Positions 1-8,965 of a stretch of 64,000 nt of DNA are shown in pieces. A program made the translations under genes and the position numbers. The first letter of the stretch is position 1; each line of letters starts with the position of its first letter. The notes beneath the pieces were generated by a model. It searched no databases. It worked only from the letters and a program-made list of their open reading frames with translations, and was not told the DNA's origin. The DNA is from Flammeovirgaceae bacterium UBA5585 (GTDB lineage Bacteria; Bacteroidota; Bacteroidia; Cytophagales; Cyclobacteriaceae), in the NCBI GenBank assembly GCA_002425185.1, contig DILT01000020.1, positions 1 to 64,000 of the forward strand, read 5' to 3'.

Positions 1-76
1 CAGTCTTATAGGGGGTTAGTACAACTTTTAGAAGCAACTTGCAACTGCTTCATTTTCAATCGTCAGCACCTTGTGC

Positions 77-98
77 AAAAAAGTCTAATGACTTTTTT
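77..98 (-). terminator. Intrinsic terminator after the DUF4249 gene
   Basis: A perfect 9-base inverted repeat (77-85 and 90-98) with a 4-base loop has arms that are a run of six A then GTC on one side and GAC then six T on the other. On the minus strand it lies 10 bases past the DUF4249 stop codon and ends in a U tract, so it should terminate the TonB receptor/DUF4249 transcript. The A/T symmetry means it could also act on the other strand. Confidence 0.6.
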
Positions 99-107
99 AG
101 GTTAATC

Positions 108-1049
108 CTAATTCTTCTTGGTCACATCATCAAGGCTGGCGAATTTTCTTCCCAAACCCGACACAGCCGCTACGTTGAAAAATCCAACAGCTTTTTTACC
201 GTTTGGATTTACATTTTTAATGTTGGTTGAAACATTCGCCAACGGGGTTGAGAACAGCTCTGAAAAACCACCAGGCCGATCCGTTTGCACCACAACCTGT
301 GTTAGGAAATCGAATGATGCATCTGATAACGAATGAAGTTCAACATATAAGGAATCTCCCACTACATATGGAGATAATAAATTATTATCCTTATCCTGAT
401 CAAATGGATTAACTGACGTACGGATAGGGGCAATAAATACTATTCCGGAAAAATTACTACCGCGCGAAAAACCCGCATCATACGCCAAACTGATTTCGGA
501 AGGCTTATTCAAAAGCTTTGAATTTTTATAGGTTTTAATCCAATACGTATCGCCCGGTTCCAGCGGATCGGTAGCCCAGAATTCGGCCAGGTATAAATCC
601 GTGACAAACTGATTACCCTCCTGCAACTGAAAGGTAATGCTATCGATGGGCGGCACTCTGCCCATCCGTGTTAGTGAAGTATACGTCTCACCTTCTGCCG
701 AGATCCTTAATGTGTAGGTAAGCCCTGTTTCACCAAAAACTTCATCAGGAGCGGGCGTCCAGATGTAGGCTCCTGGTTCGGTGTCGCTTTCTGAAAACGT
801 ATAGATTTTTCCGTTGCTGTCTTCAACACGTACGGTTGCCCCCGATACGCCTGGAGGCAGCGTATTATCAAAATACGATTGCGTTTTCATAAGCTTGATT
901 ACCTGGGGCTCCTGTTTATTGGTAATCCAGGCATCCACCACTAGAACTGGTGTAGCCGGTTGAAGGGTTGGATCAATCACTGTTTCACAAGCCAACAACG
1001 CTACTGCACTGATCAGAATAACTATTTTCAATAAGGTTTTCATAGGCAT
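108..1049 (-). CDS. DUF4249 family outer-membrane lipoprotein
   Basis: A 313-residue protein with a lipoprotein signal: a hydrophobic stretch ends in LLAC, so Cys21 is the likely lipidated residue. The body has the features I associate with DUF4249 (an early 'PVLVVDAWITN' segment, a beta-rich Ig-like first half, conserved 'GDTYWIK'). DUF4249 proteins are typically encoded next to TonB-dependent receptors in Bacteroidota, as here: the gene begins 3 bases after the upstream receptor stop codon, so the two are one operon. The role is unknown; a surface-exposed accessory lipoprotein of the receptor is inferred. Two in-frame ATG codons (1049 and 1043) are both usable; the second gives a tighter signal peptide (MKTLLK). 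Family call good, function not known. Confidence 0.8.
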   Translation of the reverse strand: MPMKTLLKIVILISAVALLACETVIDPTLQPATPVLVVDAWITNKQEPQVIKLMKTQSYFDNTLPPGVSGATVRVEDSNGKIYTFSESDTEPGAYIWTPAPDEVFGETGLTYTLRISAEGETYTSLTRMGRVPPIDSITFQLQEGNQFVTDLYLAEFWATDPLEPGDTYWIKTYKNSKLLNKPSEISLAYDAGFSRGSNFSGIVFIAPIRTSVNPFDQDKDNNLLSPYVVGDSLYVELHSLSDASFDFLTQVVVQTDRPGGFSELFSTPLANVSTNIKNVNPNGKKAVGFFNVAAVSGLGRKFASLDDVTKKN

Positions 1050-1052
1050 AAC

Positions 1053-3434
1053 TCAGAAATGAAAATTATAGGATACTGCAGGCACTACAGAGCCAATGAT
1101 TGAAAGCTGTGTAGCCTGACTATCAATTGGCTGGCCAGCCGGTACGCGTTCATCGGCTTGCGAAAAATAAATAGAGAATGGATTTTTCCTACCGTACACA
1201 TTATACAATCCAAACACCCAGTAATCGGTATTCTTCCTCACCTTCCCGTTTTTCTTTACGGTTTTACCTTCCAGCCTGGCTGAAATATCTAACCGGTGAA
1301 AGGCGGGTATGCGAACATTGTTCCTTGACTCAGTTTCATTGTAAGGAATAAGTATCCCCTGCATAATGTAACGTGATGTTGGAAATGTGGTGGGCGTTCC
1401 GGAAAGCAAGGTAAAATTTGCTGAAAGTGATACTCTTTCTGAAACATCGTAAAAACCGGTAAGTTTAAGATTGTGTGTCTGATCAAAACGAGTAGGATAC
1501 CAGTTGCCCCGATTAATCCCTTCCACCTGAAGTTCTGTGCGACCTAACGTATAAGCCACCCAACCGTTGAACTTGCCCGTTTTCTTTTGCAGGTAAAACT
1601 CCAATCCGTAAGCTCTTCCAATACCATTTAACAAATCACCTTCCAGAAATTCATTGATTAACAAATCAGCGCCATCAATATAATCGATTTGATTTTTTGT
1701 ATTGCGATAGTAAGCTTCTACTGAAAATTCATAATCTTTCTCCTTTCCAAAATCCCTGAAATAACCAAGGGTATACTGGTCACCAAGCTCAGGCTTTATG
1801 TTGTTTGAACTGGGTGTCCATACATCTAACGGGTTTGATGCTGTGGTGTTGGAGATCAGGTGAAGGTATTGGGCCATCCGTATATAGCTGGCTTTAACTG
1901 AACTGTTTGCATTAAGTTGTGCCTTTACGGACAAACGTGGTTCAAAATTTCCGTACTCACTCATCACTTCACCTCTTTCATAAGGGGTTATCTCAACCGG
2001 AGTTCTTCGCACACCGGCAGTAGTATCATTATAGACAATCTGATTTCCCGGGCCAAAGCCCCAGAAGTAAGAGTAGCGCAGACCATATTCAACTGAAAAA
2101 GTTTCATTGATCCGTTGGTTGTTACTGATGTATACAGCCGCTTCAAGATTATACTTTCGTGGCAGACTAATATCAACCACATCACCACTGGAAGCTCCCG
2201 AGGCTGTGGCCGGATTGAAGCTGTAGTAGTTTCCTTCCGCACCAAAAGAAACCTCATTCTCGCTATTGATGAAATAACTAAAAGCAGGTTTAAAGGTGTA
2301 ATTGGTAATGGATGATTTCCATTTGAAGTAATCGCGGTCATCCTCGCCAAACTGAAGGGAGTAATCATATTTGCTGTAAATGCCTGAGAAATTGACAAAG
2401 AGTCTGTCGTTAATTATCGAATTCCAGCGTAAGGTGGCTGTATTGTTTCCCCAGGAAAATCCTTGTTGCTTATCAAAGAAAAATATATCGCGACCCGTGT
2501 ATCCGGATAAGTATAGCCGGTTGCGCTCATTAATATTATAATTTCCCTTTCCGGTAAGGTCGTAAAAATTAAGACGAGCGCCATCCTGTAATACATCCAC
2601 GAAGGGTCGTGCCAGTATATCAATGTACGATCGTCTGCCGGCAACAATAAACGAACCCTTATTCTTTAATACGGGGCCTTCCACGGCCAACCTGCTGAAT
2701 ATTGTTCCAATGCCACCGTTTACTTCAAAATCCTTGCTGTTGCCTTCCTTCATGCGCACATCCAGCAACGATGAAATGCGCCCACCAAATTGTGCAGGTA
2801 CTGCGCCTTTGTACAACTTAACATCTTTTACGGCATCCGGATTAAAAACAGAAAAGAAGCCCAACAGGTGTGATGAATTATAAACCGAAGCTTCATCCAA
2901 TAAGATCAGGTTTTGCCCTACACTGCCCCCACGCACATTAAAGCCAGAGGCTCCCTCACCTACTGTTGTTACACCCGGCAATTGTTGCAGGCTTTTGATC
3001 ACATCAACTTCACCCAAAAAAGCCGGAATTTTACTAATGGTTTTGATGTCAATTTTATTTACACTCATCTCCACCGATTGTACCATCGACTTTTCGGTTG
3101 AGCCGGTGATAACCACTTCCTGCAACTGCCTGCTTTGTGAGGTTAGCTCTATATCCAACCGCACATTCTGGTCTAGCGAAATGGTACGCGTTTCTTTGCC
3201 ATACCCGATATAGGAAAACTCAATTTCATAGGTTCCCCTGGCCAGGGTAATGGAATAAAATCCATACACATTTGTTGTGGCCCCGGTTTTCAATGAAGGG
3301 ATATAGATGGTGGCACCGATTAGCACCTCGCCATCAGCAGCGTCCTTAAGATATCCGCTTAACGTGGCCTTATCCTGAGCAAATGAAACTGATGTCAGCA
3401 GGATGAGCATTAAAACTATAGAATTGATTTTCAT
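1053..3434 (-). CDS. TonB-dependent receptor with N-terminal carboxypeptidase-D-like domain
   Basis: About 793 residues starting at the ATG at 3434 (the frame is open to a TTG at 3455, but the ATG gives a clean signal peptide, MKINSIVLMLILLTSVSFAQ). Order of domains: signal peptide 1-20; carboxypeptidase-regulatory-like beta sandwich about 25-110 ('GYLKDAADGEVLIGATIYIP', 'TNVYGFYSI'); TonB plug about 115-230 ('LPGVTTVGEGASGFNVRGG', 'LLDEASVYN', 'GAVPAQFGGRISSLLDVRMK'); then a long outer-membrane beta-barrel ending in an aromatic residue (SYNFHF). This architecture is the Bacteroidota SusC-like/TonB receptor type that imports a ligand through the outer membrane using TonB-ExbBD energy. The ligand cannot be read from sequence. 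No SusD gene is adjacent; instead a DUF4249 lipoprotein follows in the same operon. Confidence 0.92.
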   Translation of the reverse strand: MKINSIVLMLILLTSVSFAQDKATLSGYLKDAADGEVLIGATIYIPSLKTGATTNVYGFYSITLARGTYEIEFSYIGYGKETRTISLDQNVRLDIELTSQSRQLQEVVITGSTEKSMVQSVEMSVNKIDIKTISKIPAFLGEVDVIKSLQQLPGVTTVGEGASGFNVRGGSVGQNLILLDEASVYNSSHLLGFFSVFNPDAVKDVKLYKGAVPAQFGGRISSLLDVRMKEGNSKDFEVNGGIGTIFSRLAVEGPVLKNKGSFIVAGRRSYIDILARPFVDVLQDGARLNFYDLTGKGNYNINERNRLYLSGYTGRDIFFFDKQQGFSWGNNTATLRWNSIINDRLFVNFSGIYSKYDYSLQFGEDDRDYFKWKSSITNYTFKPAFSYFINSENEVSFGAEGNYYSFNPATASGASSGDVVDISLPRKYNLEAAVYISNNQRINETFSVEYGLRYSYFWGFGPGNQIVYNDTTAGVRRTPVEITPYERGEVMSEYGNFEPRLSVKAQLNANSSVKASYIRMAQYLHLISNTTASNPLDVWTPSSNNIKPELGDQYTLGYFRDFGKEKDYEFSVEAYYRNTKNQIDYIDGADLLINEFLEGDLLNGIGRAYGLEFYLQKKTGKFNGWVAYTLGRTELQVEGINRGNWYPTRFDQTHNLKLTGFYDVSERVSLSANFTLLSGTPTTFPTSRYIMQGILIPYNETESRNNVRIPAFHRLDISARLEGKTVKKNGKVRKNTDYWVFGLYNVYGRKNPFSIYFSQADERVPAGQPIDSQATQLSIIGSVVPAVSYNFHF

Positions 3435-3536
3435 ACGGTCATATGTCGTTGTCAAACAAATAATGTTACGGCAGTGTTCACTTTCTGATGCAAAAAATCA
3501 AATGTTTAACAAAGCATCTATCCGCTTAACATGAAG

Positions 3537-3544
3537 TAATTTTG
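3537..3544 (+). promoter_or_regulatory. Possible -7 promoter element for the M20 amidohydrolase gene
   Basis: TAATTTTG matches the Bacteroidota TAnnTTTG element, 41 bases before the ATG at 3586, in the divergent gap to the TonB receptor gene. No TTG is found at the expected -33 distance, so this is weak. Confidence 0.3.
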
Positions 3545-3585
3545 AAGCTTACCCGTAAATGGGTAGGTTGTAGAAAAAATTACCT

Positions 3586-5019
3586 ATGCTTCGATCTATT
3601 ACTTTCTTCTTTCTGCTAAATGTGACCTTATCGTTTGCACAGTCACAAAAAATTTCACCCAACAAGAAATCTGTTTTGCAATCGGTTGAAAGACATTCGG
3701 CTAAACTGATTGAAACCAGTGATAAGATATGGGCGCATGCCGAAATTGCTTTTCAGGAAACCGAATCGTACAAATTACTGGCCGACCTGGCAGAGGCTAA
3801 CGGTTTTAAAGTGGAACGTGGTGTGGCCGAAATTCCCACGGCATTTTTAGCCACCTTTGGAAGCGGCAGTCCGGTGATAGGCATTTTAGGTGAGTTCGAT
3901 GCCCTGCCCGGGTTGTCGCAAAAGGCAGTTCCGCAAAAAGACCCGCTAACCGAAGGAAAACCCGGTCACGGATGCGGGCACAACCTTTTTGGTACAGCAA
4001 GTCTTGGAGCGGCCATTGCCATTAAAGAACTGATTGAACAGGGCAAGCTTAAAGGCACCATCAAATTTTTTGGAACTCCGGCTGAAGAAAAGTTTTTTGG
4101 TAAACTGTGGATGATACGCGCAGGGCTTTTCAACGATGTAGATGTGGTAATGGACTGGCACCCGGGCGCAGAAACCAAAGCAGCCGTGCAAACAGGACTC
4201 GCACTTGTTGACTTTATTGTAGAATTCAAAGGACAGGCCGCCCACGCTTCGGCCGATCCGTGGAATGGAAGGAGCGCAGCAGATGCCCTGGAATTATATA
4301 CCACGGGTATTAACTATTACCGCGAACATATTAAACCTACCGTACGTATCCATTACCACGTACAAGATGGTGGCCAGGTAGTTAACGTAGTGCCCGACTA
4401 CTCACGCCTATGGGTGCGTGTACGCGATGTAAAACGTGAGGGCATGAACGAAGTGTACGAACGCGTAAAAAAAATGGCCGAAGGTGCAGCGATTATGGCA
4501 AATGTAGATTACAAAGTCTCCCTGGTTTCAGGTATTTATGAAGTATTGGTAAACCGCACCGGAGCCGGTTACCTTCAAAAAAACCTGGAGTACCTGGGAC
4601 CAGTTACCTACACTGCCGAAGAAACAACTTTTGCAAAAAAGATACAGGAAGCTACCGGTAAACCCCAGGTTGGCCTGCATAGCAAGGTTGAACCTTTGGA
4701 AGAAACCCTGGAAAATGCCGGGGGCGGATCAACCGATGTAGGCGATGTAAGCTGGGTAGTACCTGTGATCCGCCTGAGTGCAGCCACAGCACCCGTTGGC
4801 ACCCCATGGCACTCGTGGGCTGTGGTGGCGTGTGGCGGTATGTCTATCGGGCATAAGGGCATGTTGCATGCTTCCAAAACATTGGCACTTACCATGGTTG
4901 ATTTATTTGAAGACCCTAAAAAGGTTGAATCAGTAAAAGCAGAATTCAGACAACGAAAGGGTGATCACGTATACAAAGGCCTGGTACCCGATGGACCACC
5001 GCCTATTGGCAAAGAATGA
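3586..5019 (+). CDS. Secreted M20D-family amidohydrolase (AbgB-like)
   Basis: A 477-residue protein with a signal peptide (cleavage near LSFAQ, residue 19). Zinc-peptidase M20 features are clear: 'GILGEFDALPGL' near residue 99-110, 'GHGCGHN' at 127-133 with the metal-ligand Cys/His pair of the M20D amidohydrolase branch, 'GTPAEE' at about 165-170, and a dimerisation domain with 'GQAAHASADPWNGRSA'. Length fits p-aminobenzoyl-glutamate hydrolase subunit B and related N-acyl amino-acid amidohydrolases (about 480). It probably cleaves an amide-linked acyl amino acid or dipeptide outside the cytoplasm; the substrate is inferred only. The stop overlaps the start of the next gene in an ATGA junction, implying translational coupling. 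Confidence 0.88.
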   Translation: MLRSITFFFLLNVTLSFAQSQKISPNKKSVLQSVERHSAKLIETSDKIWAHAEIAFQETESYKLLADLAEANGFKVERGVAEIPTAFLATFGSGSPVIGILGEFDALPGLSQKAVPQKDPLTEGKPGHGCGHNLFGTASLGAAIAIKELIEQGKLKGTIKFFGTPAEEKFFGKLWMIRAGLFNDVDVVMDWHPGAETKAAVQTGLALVDFIVEFKGQAAHASADPWNGRSAADALELYTTGINYYREHIKPTVRIHYHVQDGGQVVNVVPDYSRLWVRVRDVKREGMNEVYERVKKMAEGAAIMANVDYKVSLVSGIYEVLVNRTGAGYLQKNLEYLGPVTYTAEETTFAKKIQEATGKPQVGLHSKVEPLEETLENAGGGSTDVGDVSWVVPVIRLSAATAPVGTPWHSWAVVACGGMSIGHKGMLHASKTLALTMVDLFEDPKKVESVKAEFRQRKGDHVYKGLVPDGPPPIGKE

Positions 5020-5657
5020 AGGGGCCATTTAAAACAGATCAATCGCTTGGGGAAGAAATTGCCAACAGCATAAGTCACGGCTTAGGGGCTATTGGTGGAA
5101 TTGTAATCATACCCTTTCTGATTATCAATGCTCTACCCTACGGAGCAGGCGCCATAGTGGGAGCAGCTATATTTGGTGCGGCCATCATTATCATGTACCT
5201 GAGTTCAACGTTGTACCATGCGTTTCCGGTTAGCCGTACAAAAAAGCTATTCCAGATTTTTGACCATAGTGCTATTTATGTGTTGATCGCAGGAACCTAT
5301 ACGCCTTTTGCATTGGGTATTTTGCAAGGCTTTTGGGGCTGGGTAATGCTATCGGTTATGTGGACGCTAGCCGCTGCCGGTATTGTATTCAAATCCATTG
5401 CCGGCACGCGCAAGAATATACTCTCCACTATTCTATACGTAGCCATGGGTTGGATGGGCATACTGATGATAAAACCTCTGATGGCAAACATGGAGCGTGA
5501 AGGGTTGTACTGGCTGTTGGCCGGAGGAGTTTCCTATACGGTTGGCGTCATCTTTTACCTGATGAAAAAGGTACCCTATACACACTTCATCTGGCACCTG
5601 TTTGTGCTGGGCGGCACAGCCTGCCATGTGGTTACGGTAATGCGGTTTGCGAACTAA
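5016..5657 (+). CDS. Hemolysin III / PAQR family (TrhA-like) membrane protein
   Basis: 213 residues with about seven hydrophobic segments. The family signature residues are visible: 'SSTLYHAF' (Ser and His), 'IFDHSAIYVLIAGTYTPF' (Asp-His-Ser), and a C-terminal His pair in 'HFIWHLFVLGGTACH'. These are the putative metal-site residues of the hemolysin-III/PAQR superfamily. In bacteria these proteins (YqfA/TrhA) affect membrane energetics; true hemolysis is not implied. Starts inside the stop codon of the amidohydrolase gene (4-base ATGA overlap), so the two are co-translated, although a functional link is not obvious. Confidence 0.88.
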   Translation: MKGPFKTDQSLGEEIANSISHGLGAIGGIVIIPFLIINALPYGAGAIVGAAIFGAAIIIMYLSSTLYHAFPVSRTKKLFQIFDHSAIYVLIAGTYTPFALGILQGFWGWVMLSVMWTLAAAGIVFKSIAGTRKNILSTILYVAMGWMGILMIKPLMANMEREGLYWLLAGGVSYTVGVIFYLMKKVPYTHFIWHLFVLGGTACHVVTVMRFAN

Positions 5658-5672
5658 AAGTATGTCCTTTGC

Positions 5673-6164
5673 CTAGCAACCACAGTAATTCTCAATAATT
5701 GTATTATTCTTTGTTTCCTTTATCTCAAAATAACAACCAACGCCATTATCAAGTGGTTGAAATTTAGTCTTCTCTTTATTCCAACCGTGTTCAATATCTA
5801 GTGGTGCACTTTCAAATATCAATTCAATCCATTTGATTACACTTTTCCGATCTGATTTCGGAAGCGTAAGCGAAACAGTTACACCACCTGCTTCCATACA
5901 TTGTTCCATTGAATAATGTATTCCACCAGAAAATTCCTGATCAAATGCACAAATACTATAATCAGGGTAATCATAACGCACCACTTTTGATTTTCCGGAT
6001 ACTGAGTCGTAATTATGGATTAGATAGAGATAAATAACATCCCCAGAATAACCCAACCTCTTTAATTCCTCATTTAAATTTCTGGCATCAGGTTCAATTA
6101 ATTTGAACGGCTGACTGAAAGATAAAGCCGGAATAGCAAGCAAAATTATCAGAATGAATTTCAT
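5673..6164 (-). CDS. Exported hypothetical protein
   Basis: 163 residues with a clear signal peptide (MKFILIILLAIPALSFSQ) and a predicted mature domain of about 145 residues, probably periplasmic or outer-membrane associated. It carries four cysteines (one in 'SICAFDQ', one in 'EQCMEAGG', two near the C-terminus in 'GCYFEIK' and 'NYCGC', with a fifth at the end), suggesting disulphides. I do not recognise a family. It is convergent with the hemolysin-III gene and 66 bases from the divergent AhpD-like gene. Probably a real gene because the signal peptide and composition are convincing. Confidence 0.65.
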   Translation of the reverse strand: MKFILIILLAIPALSFSQPFKLIEPDARNLNEELKRLGYSGDVIYLYLIHNYDSVSGKSKVVRYDYPDYSICAFDQEFSGGIHYSMEQCMEAGGVTVSLTLPKSDRKSVIKWIELIFESAPLDIEHGWNKEKTKFQPLDNGVGCYFEIKETKNNTIIENYCGC

Positions 6165-6230
6165 GAAAGCTCAAATTTATTTATCTATGAAAGTATAAAA
6201 AATTCAGAAAATAATTCACCAATTTGTATC

Positions 6231-6791
6231 ATGCCTTACATTAAACTTGAAGATCATCTTCCCGGAGTAACCGGCCTGCTTGAGTTCAGCCGTAAAACAT
6301 CTGAGCCACTGCGCGAACTCACACAACTTCTGCTCCGTGGCCCTTCCACCTTAACCGAAGCGGAGCGAGAATGGATAGCAACCCTGGTGTCGCACAAAAA
6401 CAAATGTGTGTATTGCGCCACTTCGCATGCCGCAGCTGCCGATGCCTTTCTGGGTGAGCACCATACCACGCAAACGATACGAAGCGATTACGCCACGGCT
6501 CCCATCAGTGAAAAAATGAAAGCGTTGCTTACCATTGCTTCGCAAGTTCAGGAGAGTGGAAAAAGCGTAACACAAGTTGCTGTTGATCAGGCCAAGCAGG
6601 CTGGCGCTACCGATCTTGAAATTCACGATACTGTTTTGATAGCAGCTCTTTTTTGTCTGTACAATCGTTACGTTGATGGCCTTGCTACCATAGCACCTAC
6701 TGATGAAAATTATTATGAAGCCATGGCCAAACGGCTGAAGGAAAATGGTTATCACCGGCCTGCCCAGGGTTACGATCACCTGAAAAAATAA
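6231..6791 (+). CDS. Peroxidase-related (carboxymuconolactone decarboxylase/AhpD-like) protein, copy 1
   Basis: 186 residues with the AhpD-like redox motif C-x2-C-x3-H: Cys59, Cys62 and His66 in 'NKCVYCATSHAAA'. The N-terminus ('MPYIKLEDHLPGVTGLL') and the later 'KMKALLTIA', 'EIHDTVLIAALFCLYNRYVDGLAT' segments are typical of the uncharacterised 'peroxidase-related enzyme' branch of the alkylhydroperoxidase superfamily. The reaction is unknown; thiol-based peroxide reduction or an alkyl-transfer/decarboxylase-like role are both possible. It heads a three-gene operon: MFS transporter 4 bases downstream, then a paralogue with the same motif at identical residue numbers. Confidence 0.85.
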   Translation: MPYIKLEDHLPGVTGLLEFSRKTSEPLRELTQLLLRGPSTLTEAEREWIATLVSHKNKCVYCATSHAAAADAFLGEHHTTQTIRSDYATAPISEKMKALLTIASQVQESGKSVTQVAVDQAKQAGATDLEIHDTVLIAALFCLYNRYVDGLATIAPTDENYYEAMAKRLKENGYHRPAQGYDHLKK

Positions 6792-6795
6792 TACC

Positions 6796-8046
6796 ATGTC
6801 GCCAGTCGCTAACACCAACACGCCACTTCGTACTGATTTTTACCTATTCCTTTTGTATACCATAAGTTTTATATGCAGCGCGTTTGGTGGCGTAACCGCT
6901 ACGCTGATGTCTTCTTACCTTCCGGTTGTATTACTTGATTTAAAAATCGGTGCGGAAAGTTTAGAAGTTGTAAGCGCTGTTATTAACTCAGTATACTTAT
7001 TCGGCATGCTTACCGGGGGCTTGCTGCTCGGCTTTGTCAGCGACCGGCTGGGCAGGAAGCCTGCACTGATTATATCAACCCTCTTGATAGGGCTTTTTAC
7101 CATGCTCACCTCATTCGCGGAAGGCTGGCAAATTCTTGCCGTATTCCGTTTTCTTTCCGGTGCTGGCGTTGGCGGGGTACTGGTAAGCTCAACCATTTTA
7201 ATTGCTGAAGAATGGCCCGAACGCTCACGAAATATTATGCTCGGCATATTATCGATTACTATACCCGTGGGAATTTTTGCTGCAGGGTTTATTACCTATA
7301 CCATCGAGAGTTGGCGTACAGGTTTTTTGGTAGGTATTTTACCCTTGTTATTGGCCGGGTTAACCCAGGTGGCCATCCTTGAATCGCATCAATGGAAAAA
7401 AAGTGAACCTCAAAAAAATTCTGAAACAAGAACTTCCATTTTTAATTCAGACATCCTGTACGACTTAGTCATCGGTTGCGTAATCTACGGAAGCATGCTC
7501 ATAGGCTTGTGGGCCATTTTTCTCTGGCTTCCTACATGGGTTCAAACTATGGTTCAAAATTCAGACGGGCAAAAGGAGCGCGGTCTCAGCATGATACTGT
7601 TTGCGATTGGCGGCTTGCTGGGTGGCTTTATTTCCGGTTGGGTCGCTAACCGGGTGGGCATTAAACGATCGCTTATCGTTTGCTTTGCGGCTGTTTTTGC
7701 ATTTAGCTTCATGTTATTCAAACTTAACCATGCGCTCAACCTGTTCAGTTATTTCAACATGGCAGGCATTGCCGTATTTTTCGGCATGAGCCAGGGCATA
7801 TTAAATGTTTACATACCCGAATTATTTCCTACCGCCATCCGGTCATCGGCTACCGGGTTCTGTTTTAACGTTGGCCGGATATTCACCGCTGCCGCTGTAT
7901 TTTTTGTAGGCTGGCTTGTAAATACGCTTGGCGGATATGGAAATACATTATTCATTTTTTCATTTATATTTCTTATCGGATTAATCGCAACATTGTTTGC
8001 ACGCGAAAAGAACAGACTTAACCAGACAGACTATGGCGTACATTAA
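6796..8046 (+). CDS. MFS transporter
   Basis: 416 residues with about twelve hydrophobic helices. The major facilitator motif A is seen between helices 2 and 3 ('GFVSDRLGRKPA') and a degenerate repeat between helices 8 and 9 ('GWVANRVGIKRS'). A conserved 'RFLSGAGVGGVLVSS' in helix 4 and 'IPELFPTAIRSSATGF' in the C-terminal half resemble the aromatic-acid/sugar symporter branch (AAHS-like), so the substrate could be a small organic acid, but this is a guess. It sits between two AhpD-like paralogues, starting 4 bases after the first and overlapping the second by 14 bases, so all three should be one transcript and the substrate may be what the enzymes act on. Confidence 0.88.
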   Translation: MSPVANTNTPLRTDFYLFLLYTISFICSAFGGVTATLMSSYLPVVLLDLKIGAESLEVVSAVINSVYLFGMLTGGLLLGFVSDRLGRKPALIISTLLIGLFTMLTSFAEGWQILAVFRFLSGAGVGGVLVSSTILIAEEWPERSRNIMLGILSITIPVGIFAAGFITYTIESWRTGFLVGILPLLLAGLTQVAILESHQWKKSEPQKNSETRTSIFNSDILYDLVIGCVIYGSMLIGLWAIFLWLPTWVQTMVQNSDGQKERGLSMILFAIGGLLGGFISGWVANRVGIKRSLIVCFAAVFAFSFMLFKLNHALNLFSYFNMAGIAVFFGMSQGILNVYIPELFPTAIRSSATGFCFNVGRIFTAAAVFFVGWLVNTLGGYGNTLFIFSFIFLIGLIATLFAREKNRLNQTDYGVH

Positions 8047-8581
8047 TATTCCTGAAAATCTACCCGGCATCCGTGGCCTCATGGCGTTTCGCCCGGAAAC
8101 CGCTCAGCATATAAACGAACTGGCAGAAATACTGCTCCGTGATGAAAACAGCCTTTCGCGTGGTGAACGTGAACTGATTGCCACCTATGTTTCCTACCTT
8201 AACGATTGCTTCTTTTGTCAGAATGCGCATGGTGCAATTGCCCAGCACTACCTGAATTGTGATATAGAGACATTGGACAAAATAAAAGAAGACATTGAAT
8301 CGGGGCCTGTCTCCGAAAAAATGAAAGCATTACTCAGTATAGCCGGAAGTGTTCAGAAAAGCGGTAAAGCTGTTACGCCTCAACAGGTTGATCGTGCAAA
8401 AGCAAATGGTGCTACGGATAAAGAAATTCATGACACGGTTTTGATTGCCGCATTTTTTAGCCTTTGTAACCGTTACGTAGACGGACTTGGAACCAGCGCC
8501 CCGGCTGACAGACAATTTTATGTTAACCGGGGAAAGATGCGGGCAGAGGAAGGGTACAGGAGTTTCGATTTATATAAATAG
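8033..8581 (+). CDS. Peroxidase-related (AhpD-like) protein, copy 2
   Basis: 182 residues from the ATG at 8033, chosen because 'MAYINIPENLPGIRGLM' then aligns from residue 1 with copy 1 ('MPYIKLEDHLPGVTGLL'). The frame is open to 7997, but that longer start would overlap more of the transporter. The redox motif is Cys59, Cys62, His66 ('NDCFFCQNAHGA'), identical in position to copy 1, and 'EIHDTVLIAAFFSLCNRYVDGLGT' is nearly the same in both. It overlaps the end of the MFS gene by 14 bases. The pair probably arose by duplication; they may form a heteromeric enzyme or act on related substrates (inference). Confidence 0.85.
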   Translation: MAYINIPENLPGIRGLMAFRPETAQHINELAEILLRDENSLSRGERELIATYVSYLNDCFFCQNAHGAIAQHYLNCDIETLDKIKEDIESGPVSEKMKALLSIAGSVQKSGKAVTPQQVDRAKANGATDKEIHDTVLIAAFFSLCNRYVDGLGTSAPADRQFYVNRGKMRAEEGYRSFDLYK

Positions 8582-8618
8582 AAGCCTGGGGTCAGCTTTA
8601 TACAAGAAATAAAGTCAC

Positions 8619-8963
8619 CTAAAATTTATTCCCATACTCCTCCTTATCAAACCCCAGAGCAAGCACTTTACCATCTTCTTCGATCAACGGTCGCTTGATT
8701 ACGCTGGTCTTCTCCAGCATTAAAGCAATAGCAGCTTTTTCAGTGGTTATTTTCTTTTGTGTCGCTTCACCCAATTGCCGCCAGGTGGTACCGCGTTTGT
8801 TTACGAGGCTCTCCCACCCCACTTGCTTGCTCCAGGCTTTGAGTTTGGCTTCGGTAATGCCTTTGGATTTATAGTCGTGAAAGTCGAGTTCAATTCTGTT
8901 CTTTTTCAGCCAATCAAGCGCTGACTTTACCGTGTTGCAGTTTTTTATACCGTAGACTGTCAT
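8619..8963 (-). CDS. ArsC/Spx/YffB-like thioredoxin-fold protein
   Basis: 114 residues beginning 'MTVYGIKNCNTVKSALDWL', the hallmark of the ArsC-related Spx/MgsR/YffB group (thioredoxin fold; single active-site Cys9, no CxxC since position 12 is Val). Also 'DFHDYKSKGIT', 'WRQLGE' and 'SVIKRPLIEEDGKVLALGF' match the family's usual ending. Proteins of this type are annotated as arsenate reductase-like, but few have been shown to reduce arsenate; in YffB-type members a glutathione-linked thiol reduction is suspected. It is convergent with the AhpD-like operon, which could be a redox context by chance. Confidence 0.8.
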   Translation of the reverse strand: MTVYGIKNCNTVKSALDWLKKNRIELDFHDYKSKGITEAKLKAWSKQVGWESLVNKRGTTWRQLGEATQKKITTEKAAIALMLEKTSVIKRPLIEEDGKVLALGFDKEEYGNKF

Positions 8964-8965
8964 GC

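Noticed and set aside
3946..4304. Two overlapping minus-strand frames of about 100 codons within the M20 amidohydrolase gene
   Set aside because: The plus-strand frame has a signal peptide and intact zinc-site motifs; the minus frames show no recognisable features.
6351..6821. A 156-codon minus-strand frame opposite the first AhpD-like gene
   Set aside because: The plus-strand protein has a conserved redox motif and a close paralogue downstream; the minus frame has none.
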